Part shown: positions 45,014 through 53,639 of the stretch, piece after piece
Numbering within the stretch: the stretch's first letter is position 1
How the letters are laid out: each line of letters opens with the position of its first letter
Assembly: GCA_023436115.1 (NCBI GenBank)
Contig: JAEZKQ010000026.1
Span: forward strand, 310,001 to 374,000
Reading direction: 5' to 3'
DNA from: Bacillota bacterium
GTDB taxonomy: Bacteria; Bacillota; Clostridia; Christensenellales; SZUA-584
DNA: 64,000 nt
Notes under the pieces: model-generated
Told to the model about the DNA's origin: nothing
What the model saw: only the letters and a program-made list of their open reading frames with translations
Databases searched by the model: none
Made by a program: the position numbers and the translations under genes

Positions 45014-45058
45014 CGTGCCCGTGCACTCACACTAACATAGAGATAATTGTTTTGTCAA
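45014..45058 (-). promoter_or_regulatory. Promoter of LacI regulator 1 with operator copy C
   Basis: TTGACA (45053-45058, minus strand) with a weak -10 (TTAGTG, 45030-45035) 17 bp downstream. Operator copy C, CGTGCCCGTGCAC (45014-45026), begins right after the -10, over the probable start site. Copies B and C are 89 bp apart centre to centre, suggesting autorepression. Confidence 0.6.
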
Positions 45059-45071
45059 CAGATTGTTTTTG

Positions 45072-45112
45072 GTATATAAAAGCCGGCAGTTTGTCTGACA
45101 TGCTGCCGGCCT
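45072..45112 (-). terminator. Terminator of the TIM-barrel gene at 45130
   Basis: GCCGGCAG (45082-45089) pairs exactly with CTGCCGGC (45103-45110). On the minus strand a TTTTAT run follows, 18 bp past the gene stop. Confidence 0.8.
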
Positions 45113-45129
45113 TAAATGGCGTGATTTTT

Positions 45130-46119
45130 TTATTCCGTTTTCAGTGCGGCATCAAACGCAACCGTCGAAGGCTCAAAGTTCATACGTGTGGCGTATTCAA
45201 AGGCTTCTGTGGCTCCATGCATTCTCTCCATGCCGCTGTCTTCCCATTCTACGGATAGCGGGCCGTGATAACCGATCTGATTCAGCTCACGTATGATGGC
45301 GTCAAAATCCACATTCCCGTGCCCCAGCGTCACGAAGTTCCACGCGCGGCGCGTATCGCCAAATTGCAAATGCGAGCCGAGTATACCCGCACGTCCGTCC
45401 AGATTCATTTTCACGTCCTTCATATGGACATGGTAAATGCGGTCGGAAAAATCTTTGATGAAAATTACCGGATTCACGCCTTGCCACACGAAATGTGACG
45501 GATCAAAATTGAGTCCCAGCGTTTTTCTATAATCAAAGGTTTCAAATAGCTTTTTGGTGCTGTAATAGTCAAAAGCAATCTCGGCGGGATGAACCTCAAG
45601 CGCAAACTTCACGCCGCATTCGTCAAACACATCGAATATGGGATCCCAAAGCTCCTTGATGGTACGAAAGCCTTCCTCCACCATCTCGGGTGTGGTCTGC
45701 GGATATGAATACCAAAAGCCCCATATCGGAGAACCCAAAAATCCTGTGACAATATCAATACCCAGCTTCTTTGCCGCCAGAGCCGTCGTCTTCATATCCT
45801 CTATTGCCCATGCGCGAATCTCATCCGGCTTGTGGGAATATTTATTGGGTGCGAAATTATCAAGACGCGGGTCCCACTTGTCACCCACGCATTGCCCTGT
45901 GAGATGAGAGCCCAAAGCCCAGACTTTCAGATTATTTTTGTCAAGCGTATTAAAGAACCATTCGACATAAGAGTCATCGGACATAACGCGGTTCACGTCG
46001 ATATGCGAAGCGGTGGATACCTCAATACCTTCATAACCGATGCCGCTCATTTTTTGACACAATTCCTCAAAAGATAGGTCTCCGAATTGGCCGGAGCATA
46101 TTGTGATGGGACGTTTCAT
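45130..46119 (-). CDS. Xylose-isomerase-like TIM-barrel protein
   Basis: This is a 329-aa sugar isomerase/epimerase-family barrel. Probable metal ligands lie in FALEVHPAE, LNFDPSHFVWQGV, YHVHMKD and LSVEWEDSG. The DPSHFVWQG/HVHMKD combination resembles the family that includes inosose isomerases and the catalytic subunits of C-glycoside and 3-oxo-glycoside cleaving enzymes, so cleavage of an oxidised glycoside is one possibility. No gene for the small partner subunit of those enzymes is visible here. It is a single-gene unit with its own promoter and terminator, between two regulated sugar clusters. AGGAGG precedes the ATG. Confidence 0.82.
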   Translation of the reverse strand: MKRPITICSGQFGDLSFEELCQKMSGIGYEGIEVSTASHIDVNRVMSDDSYVEWFFNTLDKNNLKVWALGSHLTGQCVGDKWDPRLDNFAPNKYSHKPDEIRAWAIEDMKTTALAAKKLGIDIVTGFLGSPIWGFWYSYPQTTPEMVEEGFRTIKELWDPIFDVFDECGVKFALEVHPAEIAFDYYSTKKLFETFDYRKTLGLNFDPSHFVWQGVNPVIFIKDFSDRIYHVHMKDVKMNLDGRAGILGSHLQFGDTRRAWNFVTLGHGNVDFDAIIRELNQIGYHGPLSVEWEDSGMERMHGATEAFEYATRMNFEPSTVAFDAALKTE

Positions 46120-46198
46120 AAAATTCTAGCCTCCTCATTACTATGATGCCATAATTAAAGCATTGTTAAACTTTAATGAGTGATGGAGTGCAGAGATG

Positions 46199-46228
46199 AT
46201 TATAGAGCATCGGAAAGTAAATCGTCAA
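46199..46228 (-). promoter_or_regulatory. Promoter of the TIM-barrel gene at 45130
   Basis: On the minus strand, TTGACG (46223-46228), an 18-bp spacer and TATAAT (46199-46204) lie 80 bp upstream of the ATG at 46119. No copy of the neighbouring LacI operator is seen. Confidence 0.6.
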
Positions 46229-46275
46229 CAAAACAATACAAAAAATAACCAATATCTTTTTGCTTGACTGACGGA

Positions 46276-46304
46276 TTGAAATAAAACCACACCTGTGCTA
46301 AAAT
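46276..46304 (+). promoter_or_regulatory. Promoter of the fucose-isomerase-like gene
   Basis: TTGAAA (46276-46281), a 17-bp spacer and TAAAAT (46299-46304). Downstream at 46312-46329 a TCATG...CATGA dyad may be a regulatory site, but it has no second copy to support it. Confidence 0.5.
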
Positions 46305-46419
46305 ACATTTGTCATGTGTTGGTCCATGATACACTCACTTTTGTACCCTGTCTCTCACAATGCCGATTTCCGGCAGAACTGTTTGGTCATAATAAGAATA
46401 TTGCTTGGAGGTAATATCC

Positions 46420-47748
46420 ATGAAGGTTCGTTTAGTGCCCCTTATTTTTGCTGAAGCAAATGAGAGAGAACGCAGGGAGTTTCAGGAACAAATAACACGG
46501 CTTCGTGATTTCTACGGCGACGTGGCGGAGTTTCTTCCCGAGGTGCAGGTCGGCGACCCCCTGCCTGAAGCCGATGCCATTCTTTTTCCGCAGCTTATTT
46601 ATGCAGCCTTTCGCCACAACCCTGAACTTACAAGCTATGGGCTGCCTATGGTGGTGCTCACATCGCGTTTTGGCACCGTGGAAATGTGGGATTGGGAAAT
46701 TGTCACATATTTGAGAGACTTAGGGTTGACCGTTTTTTCGCCCTACAGTATTGAAATGGGCAAAACGGTGCTGCGCGCACTTGGTGTTAAGCGCAGCCTC
46801 AATGCCGGAGCTAAATTCCTCATGTTCCAGGACAGCCCCGGAGAAGGCATGCAATCCGGCATTTTTAAGCGATTTTACTGGTGGGAAAAAGAAAGCACAG
46901 AGATGATGGAGCAGGTATTTGGGTGCCAGCTTATCTATCGCAGCTGGAAAGCGGTATGTGAAGAAGCACGTGCCATCAGCGACGATGAAGCCAGAAAAAT
47001 TTGCGTCGACTGGGATATCCCAATGGAGGATGTCAGTGAGGCGCGCTTCCTCAAAACCGTGAAGCTTTATATCGCTGTTAAAGCCGTTATCGACGAAATC
47101 GGTGATGTGGCCGGTGTGGGCTCTAACTGCCTGAATGAGTCCTTCCATTGCGATACCACACCCTGTTTGGTTTGGAATATGCTCTTTGAGCGGGACAATA
47201 TCATATGGGCTTGCGAAGGTGATACGCTGACTTTGCTGTCAACTTACATCATCTACCGTTCTATCGAAAAGCCTATTATGATGACAAATCTCTATCCCTT
47301 CCTGGTGGGTATGGCGGCTCTGGCACATGAAAAGATCGATCATTTCCCGGACATTGCCGACCCCGACAACCATGCTCTTGGCGTACATTGCGGCTATTTC
47401 GGTTTGGCCCCGCGTTCCTTCTGTTCACAGTGGACGCTAAGGCCCAAGGTACTGGAAATCGTTAATGATGATGCCGTCATGGTAGACTGCCGTCTGCCGG
47501 AAGGCCCTGTCACGCTCGCGAAAATATATCCCGGCTTCAAAAAGCTGTCCATCATTGAAGCGGAGATCGAATCATACGTCCAATATCCCGGCTCAGATTG
47601 CCGCAACGGCGCGCTGATCCGTTATCGTGACGGCCATAAAGTAATGGATGCGCTCTGCTCTCACCACTCGCTGATCATCACCGGAAATGTCAAGCCGCAG
47701 CTGCTTCAGCTGGCGAGAGTATTCGGATGGGATGCCATAGAGCTTTAA
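46420..47748 (+). CDS. L-fucose/L-arabinose isomerase-family protein
   Basis: This is a 442-aa protein with the multi-domain fold of fucose/arabinose isomerases, seen in the segments VGSNCLNESFH, CEGDTLTLLS and the C-terminal HHSLIITGNVKPQLLQLARVFG. Such proteins isomerise aldoses to ketoses, though this shorter subgroup (about 440-480 aa) is largely uncharacterised. I start it at ATG 46420 because GGAGG stands 8 nt upstream; a TTG 15 bp earlier overlaps that site. It is monocistronic, with promoter and a perfect terminator, just before the second LacI regulator. Substrate unknown. Confidence 0.78.
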   Translation: MKVRLVPLIFAEANERERREFQEQITRLRDFYGDVAEFLPEVQVGDPLPEADAILFPQLIYAAFRHNPELTSYGLPMVVLTSRFGTVEMWDWEIVTYLRDLGLTVFSPYSIEMGKTVLRALGVKRSLNAGAKFLMFQDSPGEGMQSGIFKRFYWWEKESTEMMEQVFGCQLIYRSWKAVCEEARAISDDEARKICVDWDIPMEDVSEARFLKTVKLYIAVKAVIDEIGDVAGVGSNCLNESFHCDTTPCLVWNMLFERDNIIWACEGDTLTLLSTYIIYRSIEKPIMMTNLYPFLVGMAALAHEKIDHFPDIADPDNHALGVHCGYFGLAPRSFCSQWTLRPKVLEIVNDDAVMVDCRLPEGPVTLAKIYPGFKKLSIIEAEIESYVQYPGSDCRNGALIRYRDGHKVMDALCSHHSLIITGNVKPQLLQLARVFGWDAIEL

Positions 47749-47764
47749 TCTTCAATTTGTGTTT

Positions 47765-47810
47765 CAAGACCGACACAGGCGCATACTCTGTGTCGGTCTA
47801 TCGTTTATTG
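47765..47810 (+). terminator. Terminator of the fucose-isomerase-like gene
   Basis: AGACCGACACAG (47767-47778) and CTGTGTCGGTCT (47788-47799) form a perfect 12-bp stem followed by a T-rich stretch, 18 bp past the stop. Confidence 0.8.
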
Positions 47811-47850
47811 TCATTTATTACGCTTTTGTTATCATTTTTACGAAATTATA

Positions 47851-47879
47851 TTGACAAACGAAAGCATTCTTGATATATT
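47851..47879 (+). promoter_or_regulatory. Promoter of LacI regulator 2 / sugar transport set
   Basis: Consensus TTGACA (47851-47856), 17-bp spacer and TATATT (47874-47879). The start site would be near 47886, leaving a 70-nt leader that contains the tandem operators. Confidence 0.75.
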
Positions 47880-47908
47880 CTTCATTGTGAGTGACAGGGT
47901 GCAAAGAT

Positions 47909-47933
47909 GTAATCGATTACTGTAAACGATTAC
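47909..47933. promoter_or_regulatory. Tandem LacI-type operators
   Basis: The perfect 12-bp palindrome GTAATCGATTAC (47909-47920) is followed after one base by the near copy GTAAACGATTAC (47922-47933), 13 bp centre to centre. Palindromes with a central CG are typical LacI-family operators. Their place just after the promoter of a lacI-type gene indicates autoregulation and control of the downstream genes. Confidence 0.75.
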
Positions 47934-47955
47934 AGTTGGTTTGTGAGGTAACATA

Positions 47956-48966
47956 ATGGTTACAATAGCAGATGTTGCGCGAGAGGCGGGGGTTTCCGTT
48001 GCAACAGTTTCCAGAGTCATTAATCATAAAATCAATGTCTCGCAGGAAACGATTGAGAGGGTCAAGGAAGCCATAGATAAGCTTTCCTACGAACCGAACA
48101 TCTTGGCACGCAACTTCCGCAAAAGTGAGAGCCGTGTCATTTTGATACTGGCTCCCAACATCACGAACCCTTACTACAGCCAGATCCTCACCGGGATCGG
48201 CGTATCTGCCCGCCGTCTGGGTTACAGCTTTATGATCTGCACCACCGGCGGCGAAAGCGAGCAGGAACGTGACTATCTGGATATGCTAGCAAAGAGAAAA
48301 TCTGATGGTGCCATTATGCTTGCAACAGGCTTAAGCCAAAAAGACATTGAACAATATGCTAACCGCTACCCTATCGTTCAATGTTCCGAATATTACCCGG
48401 ATACAAGCGTTGCTCATGTAGCGGTTAACAATTACCGCAGCGCTCAGCAGGTTGTTGAATATCTGCTCTCTATCGGACATCGCCGCATCGCGACGATCAG
48501 CAGCGTTAACAATTATCCGTCAACGAAGCTTCGCCTCGCAGGTTATGCGGATGCGCTCAAAGCCGCCGGTATAGAGCCGGATGATGATTTGATCCGCTAC
48601 GGCAGCCTTGATTACAGCTTTTCCAGCGGTCTTGCGGCAGCACAAAGCCTGTTGCAGCAGCCAAGTCCCCCAACTGCTATTTTTTGCATCTCCGATATGC
48701 TGGCACTGGGTGCCATAAATGGTGCGCAAAATATGGGGCTGCAAGTACCGAATGACGTTTCTATTGTCGGTTTTGACGACGTGGCGCATGCCACGATGTT
48801 TCGACCGCATATAACCACAATGGCTCAGCCCTGCTACGAAATCGGGTATAAAGCGACTGAGCTGCTCTATCGGCTCATGAAGTCGAAAACAATTGCATGC
48901 TCAAACGTCCTGCTGGACTGCCAACTGGTCGTCCGTGATTCGACTGGTATTAATACCGGGAGGTAA
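47956..48966 (+). CDS. LacI-family transcriptional regulator 2
   Basis: This is a 336-aa regulator. The N-terminal helix-turn-helix TIADVAREAGVSVATVSRVIN (residues 3-23, read in two overlapping parts) is followed by the hinge (YEPNILARNF) and a sugar-sensing domain ending with IVGFDD and a MAQPCYEIG segment. This is closest to the classical RbsR/CcpA-like type, whereas regulator 1 has a different sensor domain. It heads the plus-strand set of epimerase and ABC transporter genes and is separated from the epimerase gene by only 3 bp. It probably represses the set through the tandem operators in its own leader. Confidence 0.92.
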   Translation: MVTIADVAREAGVSVATVSRVINHKINVSQETIERVKEAIDKLSYEPNILARNFRKSESRVILILAPNITNPYYSQILTGIGVSARRLGYSFMICTTGGESEQERDYLDMLAKRKSDGAIMLATGLSQKDIEQYANRYPIVQCSEYYPDTSVAHVAVNNYRSAQQVVEYLLSIGHRRIATISSVNNYPSTKLRLAGYADALKAAGIEPDDDLIRYGSLDYSFSSGLAAAQSLLQQPSPPTAIFCISDMLALGAINGAQNMGLQVPNDVSIVGFDDVAHATMFRPHITTMAQPCYEIGYKATELLYRLMKSKTIACSNVLLDCQLVVRDSTGINTGR

Positions 48967-48969
48967 ATT

Positions 48970-49818
48970 ATGATAAAAATTGGTGCAAGCTCATATATCT
49001 GGGTGTCTCCATTCTCGATGGACAGTTTGGATCAGCTCTCCCATGCCAAAAGTCTTGGTTTTGATGTTTATGAAATAGCTGTTGAAGACCCAAGCGTCAT
49101 AAACATAGAAAAAATCAGCGAAGAAGCCGCAAGAGTTGATATCCAAGTGAATATATGCGGTGCATTTGGCGAAACTCGTGATATCAGCAGCGATGTTCCC
49201 GAATACCGGGACAACGGCATGTCTTATATTCGCACGCTCATTGATATGGCGAAAGCGGTAGGATCCCCCTATGTGGCCGGTCCTATGTATGCCGCGGTAG
49301 GCAGAACCCGTCTTGCCACTGCTGAGGAAAGGAAGTCTCAAACCGTTTTGGCAGCGGACAATATAAAGCGTTTGGCAGATTATGCTGCTCAAAATGGTGT
49401 CACTTTGGCATTGGAGCCGCTAAACCGCTTCGAAACGGATTTTATGAATACTGTTGAGCAGGGCCTTGAGTTCTTAAAGCTTGTGGATTTTGACAATGTC
49501 GGATTTTTACTCGATACTTTCCACATGAATATTGAAGAGAAATCTATCCCCCGCGCCATACGCATGGCAAAAGGTAAAATATTCGACTTCCACTCCTGTG
49601 CCAACGACCGCGGCACACCTGGAGAGGATCACTTCGACTGGACCGCTATTCGCGACGCGCTTGCCGACGCGGGCTACACCGGGCCAGTCGTGATCGAAAG
49701 CTTTACGCCTGCGATTCGTGAAATTGCCAAAGCCGTTTCATTATGGCGTCCTTTGGCACAAAGCTCAGATATACTTGCGGAAAACGGCTGTCGTTTCCTA
49801 AGAAATCTGTTTTCCTAA
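48970..49818 (+). CDS. Ketose 3-epimerase-like TIM-barrel protein
   Basis: This is a 282-aa homologue of psicose/tagatose 3-epimerases. Metal/catalytic residues fall at the same positions as in the protein encoded at 39376-40242: Glu149 (LALEPLNRFE), Asp182 (LLDTFHMNIEE), His208 (FDFHSCAND) and Glu243 (VVIESF). The loop after His208 differs (CANDRGTPGEDHFDW instead of the GEGNR...PGKG type), so substrate preference may differ. It follows the LacI regulator by 3 bp and precedes the ABC transporter. Sugar not predictable. Confidence 0.87.
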   Translation: MIKIGASSYIWVSPFSMDSLDQLSHAKSLGFDVYEIAVEDPSVINIEKISEEAARVDIQVNICGAFGETRDISSDVPEYRDNGMSYIRTLIDMAKAVGSPYVAGPMYAAVGRTRLATAEERKSQTVLAADNIKRLADYAAQNGVTLALEPLNRFETDFMNTVEQGLEFLKLVDFDNVGFLLDTFHMNIEEKSIPRAIRMAKGKIFDFHSCANDRGTPGEDHFDWTAIRDALADAGYTGPVVIESFTPAIREIAKAVSLWRPLAQSSDILAENGCRFLRNLFS

Positions 49819-49886
49819 AGTCCCAAAACCGTCTCACCACGGCAAATGCCGTTTGAGAATATGAAAAAATAGGAGGAAATAGACAC

Positions 49887-50915
49887 ATGAAGAAAATTCT
49901 TATGATCGCACTGTGCTTGGTTCTTGCACTGGGTCTTGTTGCTTGCAGCGCTCCCCAGCCTCAAGAATCTGCTCCCGCTGCCACTGAGGAATCTCAGGCT
50001 CCGACCGAAGAGTCCCCGGCAGTAACAGAAGATCAGCCTTTGGTTGGTATTTCTGTTCCCACAGCTCCGACAGGCTGGGTTGCCGCTGTTCAGTGGGCTG
50101 CTCAGACCACAGCTGATAGACTCGGCCTTAACTATCGCCTGCTGGCCTCTGACAGCGAGAACGATCAGGCTAACCAGATAGATGAACTGATACAGCTTGG
50201 CTGCGAAGTCATCGTTCTGTTCCCGCACAACGACACACTGGAAGCTGCGGCTCAGAAGATCATGGATGCCGGCATCACGCTGATCAACTTCGATCGTACA
50301 CTGGGTTCTTTAGAGCCTGACTACTATGTCGCTGGTGACAACTATCAGATGGGCGTTCTGGGCGCAGAGTATATCGGTGAAAAACTCGAAGGCAAAGGCC
50401 AAGTTGTTATCGTCAACATCCCCGCTTACGGCGAAATCTTCAACGTTCGCGTGAAGGGCTTCAAAGAAACAATTGCCGAAAAATATCCGGAAATCGAAGT
50501 GCTTGAAGAGTACGGCGCTGAGAACGGTGCTCCCGAAACCGGCCTTAAGGTGATGACAGACATTCTGACCGCTCATCCGAACGGAATCGATGCCATCTAC
50601 TCTACCGACGACGAACTCTCGATCGGCCTTATCCAGGCTATCGTTGAGAACGGCCGTATGGGCGAAATCAAAGCCATCACAGGCGGCGGCGGCGCTCAGG
50701 CTTACTTCAAGGTCATGGATCAGTATCCGGAAATGTTTATCTCCTCGCAGACATATGATCCTTATATGATGAACACCTGCGTCGAGATCGCTGCCGGACT
50801 GCTCAAAGGCGAGACATTCGAACAGAAGACGATCATCCCCGCAAAGAGCCTTGACAAAGATAACTACCAGGCATGGCTGGATGAGAACAACATCACACCG
50901 GACGCTCCGTTCTAA
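49887..50915 (+). CDS. Sugar ABC transporter substrate-binding lipoprotein (RbsB-like)
   Basis: This 342-aa solute-binding protein delivers a sugar to the importer encoded downstream. The signal peptide ends in the lipobox LGLVAC (Cys20), followed by a Pro/Ala/Glu-rich linker (21-50). The mature domain is of the periplasmic-binding type 1 family (VGISVPTAPTGWVAAVQW, INFDRTLG, ISSQTYDPYMMN). GGAGG precedes the ATG. A strong stem-loop after the gene (50942-50966) probably stabilises its mRNA. The family transports pentoses, hexoses and inositols, and the ligand here is unknown. Confidence 0.92.
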   Translation: MKKILMIALCLVLALGLVACSAPQPQESAPAATEESQAPTEESPAVTEDQPLVGISVPTAPTGWVAAVQWAAQTTADRLGLNYRLLASDSENDQANQIDELIQLGCEVIVLFPHNDTLEAAAQKIMDAGITLINFDRTLGSLEPDYYVAGDNYQMGVLGAEYIGEKLEGKGQVVIVNIPAYGEIFNVRVKGFKETIAEKYPEIEVLEEYGAENGAPETGLKVMTDILTAHPNGIDAIYSTDDELSIGLIQAIVENGRMGEIKAITGGGGAQAYFKVMDQYPEMFISSQTYDPYMMNTCVEIAAGLLKGETFEQKTIIPAKSLDKDNYQAWLDENNITPDAPF

Positions 50916-50939
50916 GCTAAAAGGAGCATAGAAGCATGA

Positions 50940-50968
50940 TCAAGAGGAGGCGCTTAGCCTCCTCTTGA
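50940..50968 (+). other. Perfect 10-bp stem-loop after the binding-protein gene
   Basis: AAGAGGAGGC (50942-50951) pairs with GCCTCCTCTT (50957-50966) around GCTTA. No T run follows, so it fits a 3' mRNA stabiliser or partial terminator that raises binding-protein levels above those of the membrane components. Confidence 0.7.
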
Positions 50969-51042
50969 AAATAAAAGGCATATGCGGTCTTTGAAAAATA
51001 CGGCCGCAAAAAGACGAACACATGCAAGCAAGGAGAAAAAGC

Positions 51043-52557
51043 ATGGCTGAATGCGCATTGCAGATGACCGGAATCGTCAAGACCTACAGTGGTGTTGTTG
51101 TGCTTAAGGAAGTCGATTTTTCGGTTAACAAAGGAGAAATACACGCGCTTCTCGGCGAAAACGGCGCGGGTAAAACAACATTAATGAATATACTGGGTGG
51201 TGTTACACCCATGGATCGTGGAAATATCGTCCTTTTTGGAGAAGAGGTTCGGCTCACTTCCCCTGCCGATTCTCAAGCCAAAGGCGTTGCTTTTATTCAT
51301 CAGGAGCTTAACGTTGTCAACGACCTGATGGTTTATGAGAATATGTTTTTAGGTCACGAATTGCGAAAAAAATCCGGCAAGCTGGATGTTAAGGAAATGT
51401 GCAGTCAAACGGCAGCCATATTTGACCGGATGAATGTAAAGATCAACCCCAAAGCCATGATGCGCGATTTAGAAACATCTTTTAAGCAAATTGTGGAAAT
51501 CGCGAAGTCACTTTTAAGAAATGCCAAGCTGATCATCATGGACGAGCCGACAACATCGCTGACACTTAAAGAAATTGAAAACGTCTTTACAATCATGCGC
51601 GGACTCACAAAAGACCATGACGTTTCCATCATATTTATTTCCCATAAGTTAAGCGAAGTTGTGGATTTTTGCGATAGCTACACCGTTCTGCGAAACGGAG
51701 AAAAAGTTTCCGACGGATATATTACGCAAAGTGACGGTACAAAAATTTCGCAGGCAGATATCGCTCGTATGATGGTAGGCCGTGATGTTCTGGGCGTTGA
51801 GGTTTATCAGGATCATGAAATCGGCGATGTCCTGCTTGAGGTGGAGAATCTGTCAGTCACTACAAGCGTCAAAAACATCAGCTTTAATCTGCGCCGCGGC
51901 GAGATCTTAGGCCTTACGGGACTGCTTGGCGACGGTAAAGACGAGCTAGTGCGTGCGCTCTTTGGAGACCTGCCTAAGCAAAGCGGTACCGTGAAGCTCA
52001 AAGGCAAAACGATTTCCATCAAGCACCCCTCTCAGGGTAAAAAGTATGGTTTAGGTTTTCTGCCATCCAACCGTAAGGAAAACGCAATCATCAAAGATCT
52101 TTCCGTACAGGAAAATATCACTATCGTTACTCTCAACAAGTGTTGCTCCGGCCCCACACTCTTACCGTCCCGCGAGCGCAAGGTTGCGGAAGAGTACCGT
52201 GAGAAGCTGGGTATTAAGGTTGCCAATCTGGCAAACAAGATTACGAGTCTTTCTGGTGGCAATCAGCAAAAGGTTGTCCTGTCCAAATGGCTGAATGCCA
52301 AGCCGGATGTGATGATACTCTCTAACCCCACCCAGGGCGTAGACGTCGGCGCGAAAAATGAGATCTATGCGCTGATTATGGAGCTTGCCAAGCAAGGCAT
52401 TGGCGTCATCGTGGCTTCCGGCGAAGCACAGGAAATATTCAAGCTCTGCGACAGAGTATTGGTGATGTACCATGGCGAAATGCGTGGCGAATTATCGCGC
52501 GACGAAATTTCTGAAGAAAACATCATGATACTTTCCACGGGCGGTACGATACATTAA
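51043..52557 (+). CDS. Sugar ABC transporter ATP-binding protein (RbsA-like, two NBDs)
   Basis: This 504-aa double ATPase powers a ribose-type importer. I chose ATG 51043, with AAGGAG 7 nt upstream, over an ATG at 51022 without one. NBD1 has Walker A GENGAGKTT (38-46), and Walker B IIMDEPTTSL. NBD2 (from about 255) has a degenerate Walker A (GLLGDGKDEL), the signature LSGGNQQK and Walker B VMILSNPTQGVD. The degenerate second site is normal for RbsA/MglA, although Glu of the Walker B (usually DEPT) reads as SNPT. Transport partners lie on both sides. Confidence 0.93.
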   Translation: MAECALQMTGIVKTYSGVVVLKEVDFSVNKGEIHALLGENGAGKTTLMNILGGVTPMDRGNIVLFGEEVRLTSPADSQAKGVAFIHQELNVVNDLMVYENMFLGHELRKKSGKLDVKEMCSQTAAIFDRMNVKINPKAMMRDLETSFKQIVEIAKSLLRNAKLIIMDEPTTSLTLKEIENVFTIMRGLTKDHDVSIIFISHKLSEVVDFCDSYTVLRNGEKVSDGYITQSDGTKISQADIARMMVGRDVLGVEVYQDHEIGDVLLEVENLSVTTSVKNISFNLRRGEILGLTGLLGDGKDELVRALFGDLPKQSGTVKLKGKTISIKHPSQGKKYGLGFLPSNRKENAIIKDLSVQENITIVTLNKCCSGPTLLPSRERKVAEEYREKLGIKVANLANKITSLSGGNQQKVVLSKWLNAKPDVMILSNPTQGVDVGAKNEIYALIMELAKQGIGVIVASGEAQEIFKLCDRVLVMYHGEMRGELSRDEISEENIMILSTGGTIH

Positions 52558-52576
52558 TTCAAGGAGACACACGAGT

Positions 52577-53545
52577 ATGCAAAGCATGGAAAAAAATAAA
52601 GGTATAGCTGTCTTAAAGAAATTTGCCAGCGAGTACAGCATCATTCTGGTAGCAATCGGCATGATCATTATTGCGACCATCCTTCAGGGCAGTACATTCT
52701 TGGCACCGCAGAACTTTATCAACATACTGCGTAACAATGCGGTTATCGGTATCATCGCGTTTGGTATGTCCTTCGTGATTATTTCGGGCAACATCGATTT
52801 GTCAGTCAGTTCACAGCTTGTTGCCGTCGCTGCCCTGCTGATCACAGTTCTCAATTCAACGCAGAGTATCGTTTTGGGCATCATCGTCGCGATCGCATTC
52901 AGCTGCGCTTTATCGGCTTTTGTCGGTGTGGTGGTAACAAAAGGACGCGTCCCCTCCTTCATCGTCACACTCGGTATGCAGTATATCTACCGCTCCTTCT
53001 GCATGTTCTTCATGGAAGGCGGCGGCTTTACAGGCACGGTTGATGCTTTTAAGAGCATTTCCAACTATAGCATCGGCGGATGGCTGCCTATGTCCATCGT
53101 CTACTTCTTTGCGATGTTTGCCCTGTACTTCTACATTTCCAAATACACAAAACTGGGCCGTCACATCTACGCAGTAGGCTCAAACGAGAAAGCAACACGT
53201 TTGTCGGGTATCAATACCGACAGAATCCGCATTATCGCCTTCATACTTTTAGGTTTTGCGGTAGCAGTTGCAGCGATCACGGAAGCGTCGCGTATGAACT
53301 CCATCAACTCTACCTCGTCCGGTACGGCTTATGAACTCAATGCCATTGCGATGGCTGTCGTCGGCGGTATTGCGATGGAAGGCGGCAAGGGCAGTATGAT
53401 CGGTACGATATTCGGTATATTAATCTTAGGTATTATCAACAATATACTGACGCTTATCGGTGTAGACGTGTATCTTGTCAATGCCTTCAAAGGTGCGATC
53501 ATCATATTCGCGGTGCTGTTCCAGCGCAAGGAAAAAGAGAGATAA
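52577..53545 (+). CDS. Sugar ABC transporter permease (RbsC-like)
   Basis: This is a 322-aa polytopic membrane protein with 8-10 hydrophobic segments. It includes the typical GNIDLSVSSQLVA and NEKATRLSGINTDR cytoplasmic-loop signature (GSNEKAxRLSGI) of the RbsC/XylH permease family. It probably forms a homodimer with the RbsA-like ATPase encoded just upstream. AAGGAG precedes the ATG. A terminator follows at 53564, but a strong ribosome binding site and the next genes continue on the same strand. Confidence 0.93.
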   Translation: MQSMEKNKGIAVLKKFASEYSIILVAIGMIIIATILQGSTFLAPQNFINILRNNAVIGIIAFGMSFVIISGNIDLSVSSQLVAVAALLITVLNSTQSIVLGIIVAIAFSCALSAFVGVVVTKGRVPSFIVTLGMQYIYRSFCMFFMEGGGFTGTVDAFKSISNYSIGGWLPMSIVYFFAMFALYFYISKYTKLGRHIYAVGSNEKATRLSGINTDRIRIIAFILLGFAVAVAAITEASRMNSINSTSSGTAYELNAIAMAVVGGIAMEGGKGSMIGTIFGILILGIINNILTLIGVDVYLVNAFKGAIIIFAVLFQRKEKER

Positions 53546-53561
53546 CAACAAAGCTTTTTAC

Positions 53562-53597
53562 GGGAAACCTCACCGTTTGTGTGAGGTTTCTTTAAAA
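53562..53597 (+). terminator. Terminator after the permease gene
   Basis: GAAACCTCAC (53564-53573) pairs exactly with GTGAGGTTTC (53581-53590), followed by TTTAAAAAG. It may be partial, because the next gene is 50 bp away with no obvious promoter. Confidence 0.7.
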
Positions 53598-53639
53598 AGT
53601 GAACTATAATTTCAAAAATAAAACAAGGAGGATTTACAG

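Noticed and set aside
46312..46329. TCATG...CATGA dyad upstream of the fucose-isomerase-like gene as an operator
   Set aside because: Only one copy, short arms and no adjacent regulator gene of matching type; too weak to call.
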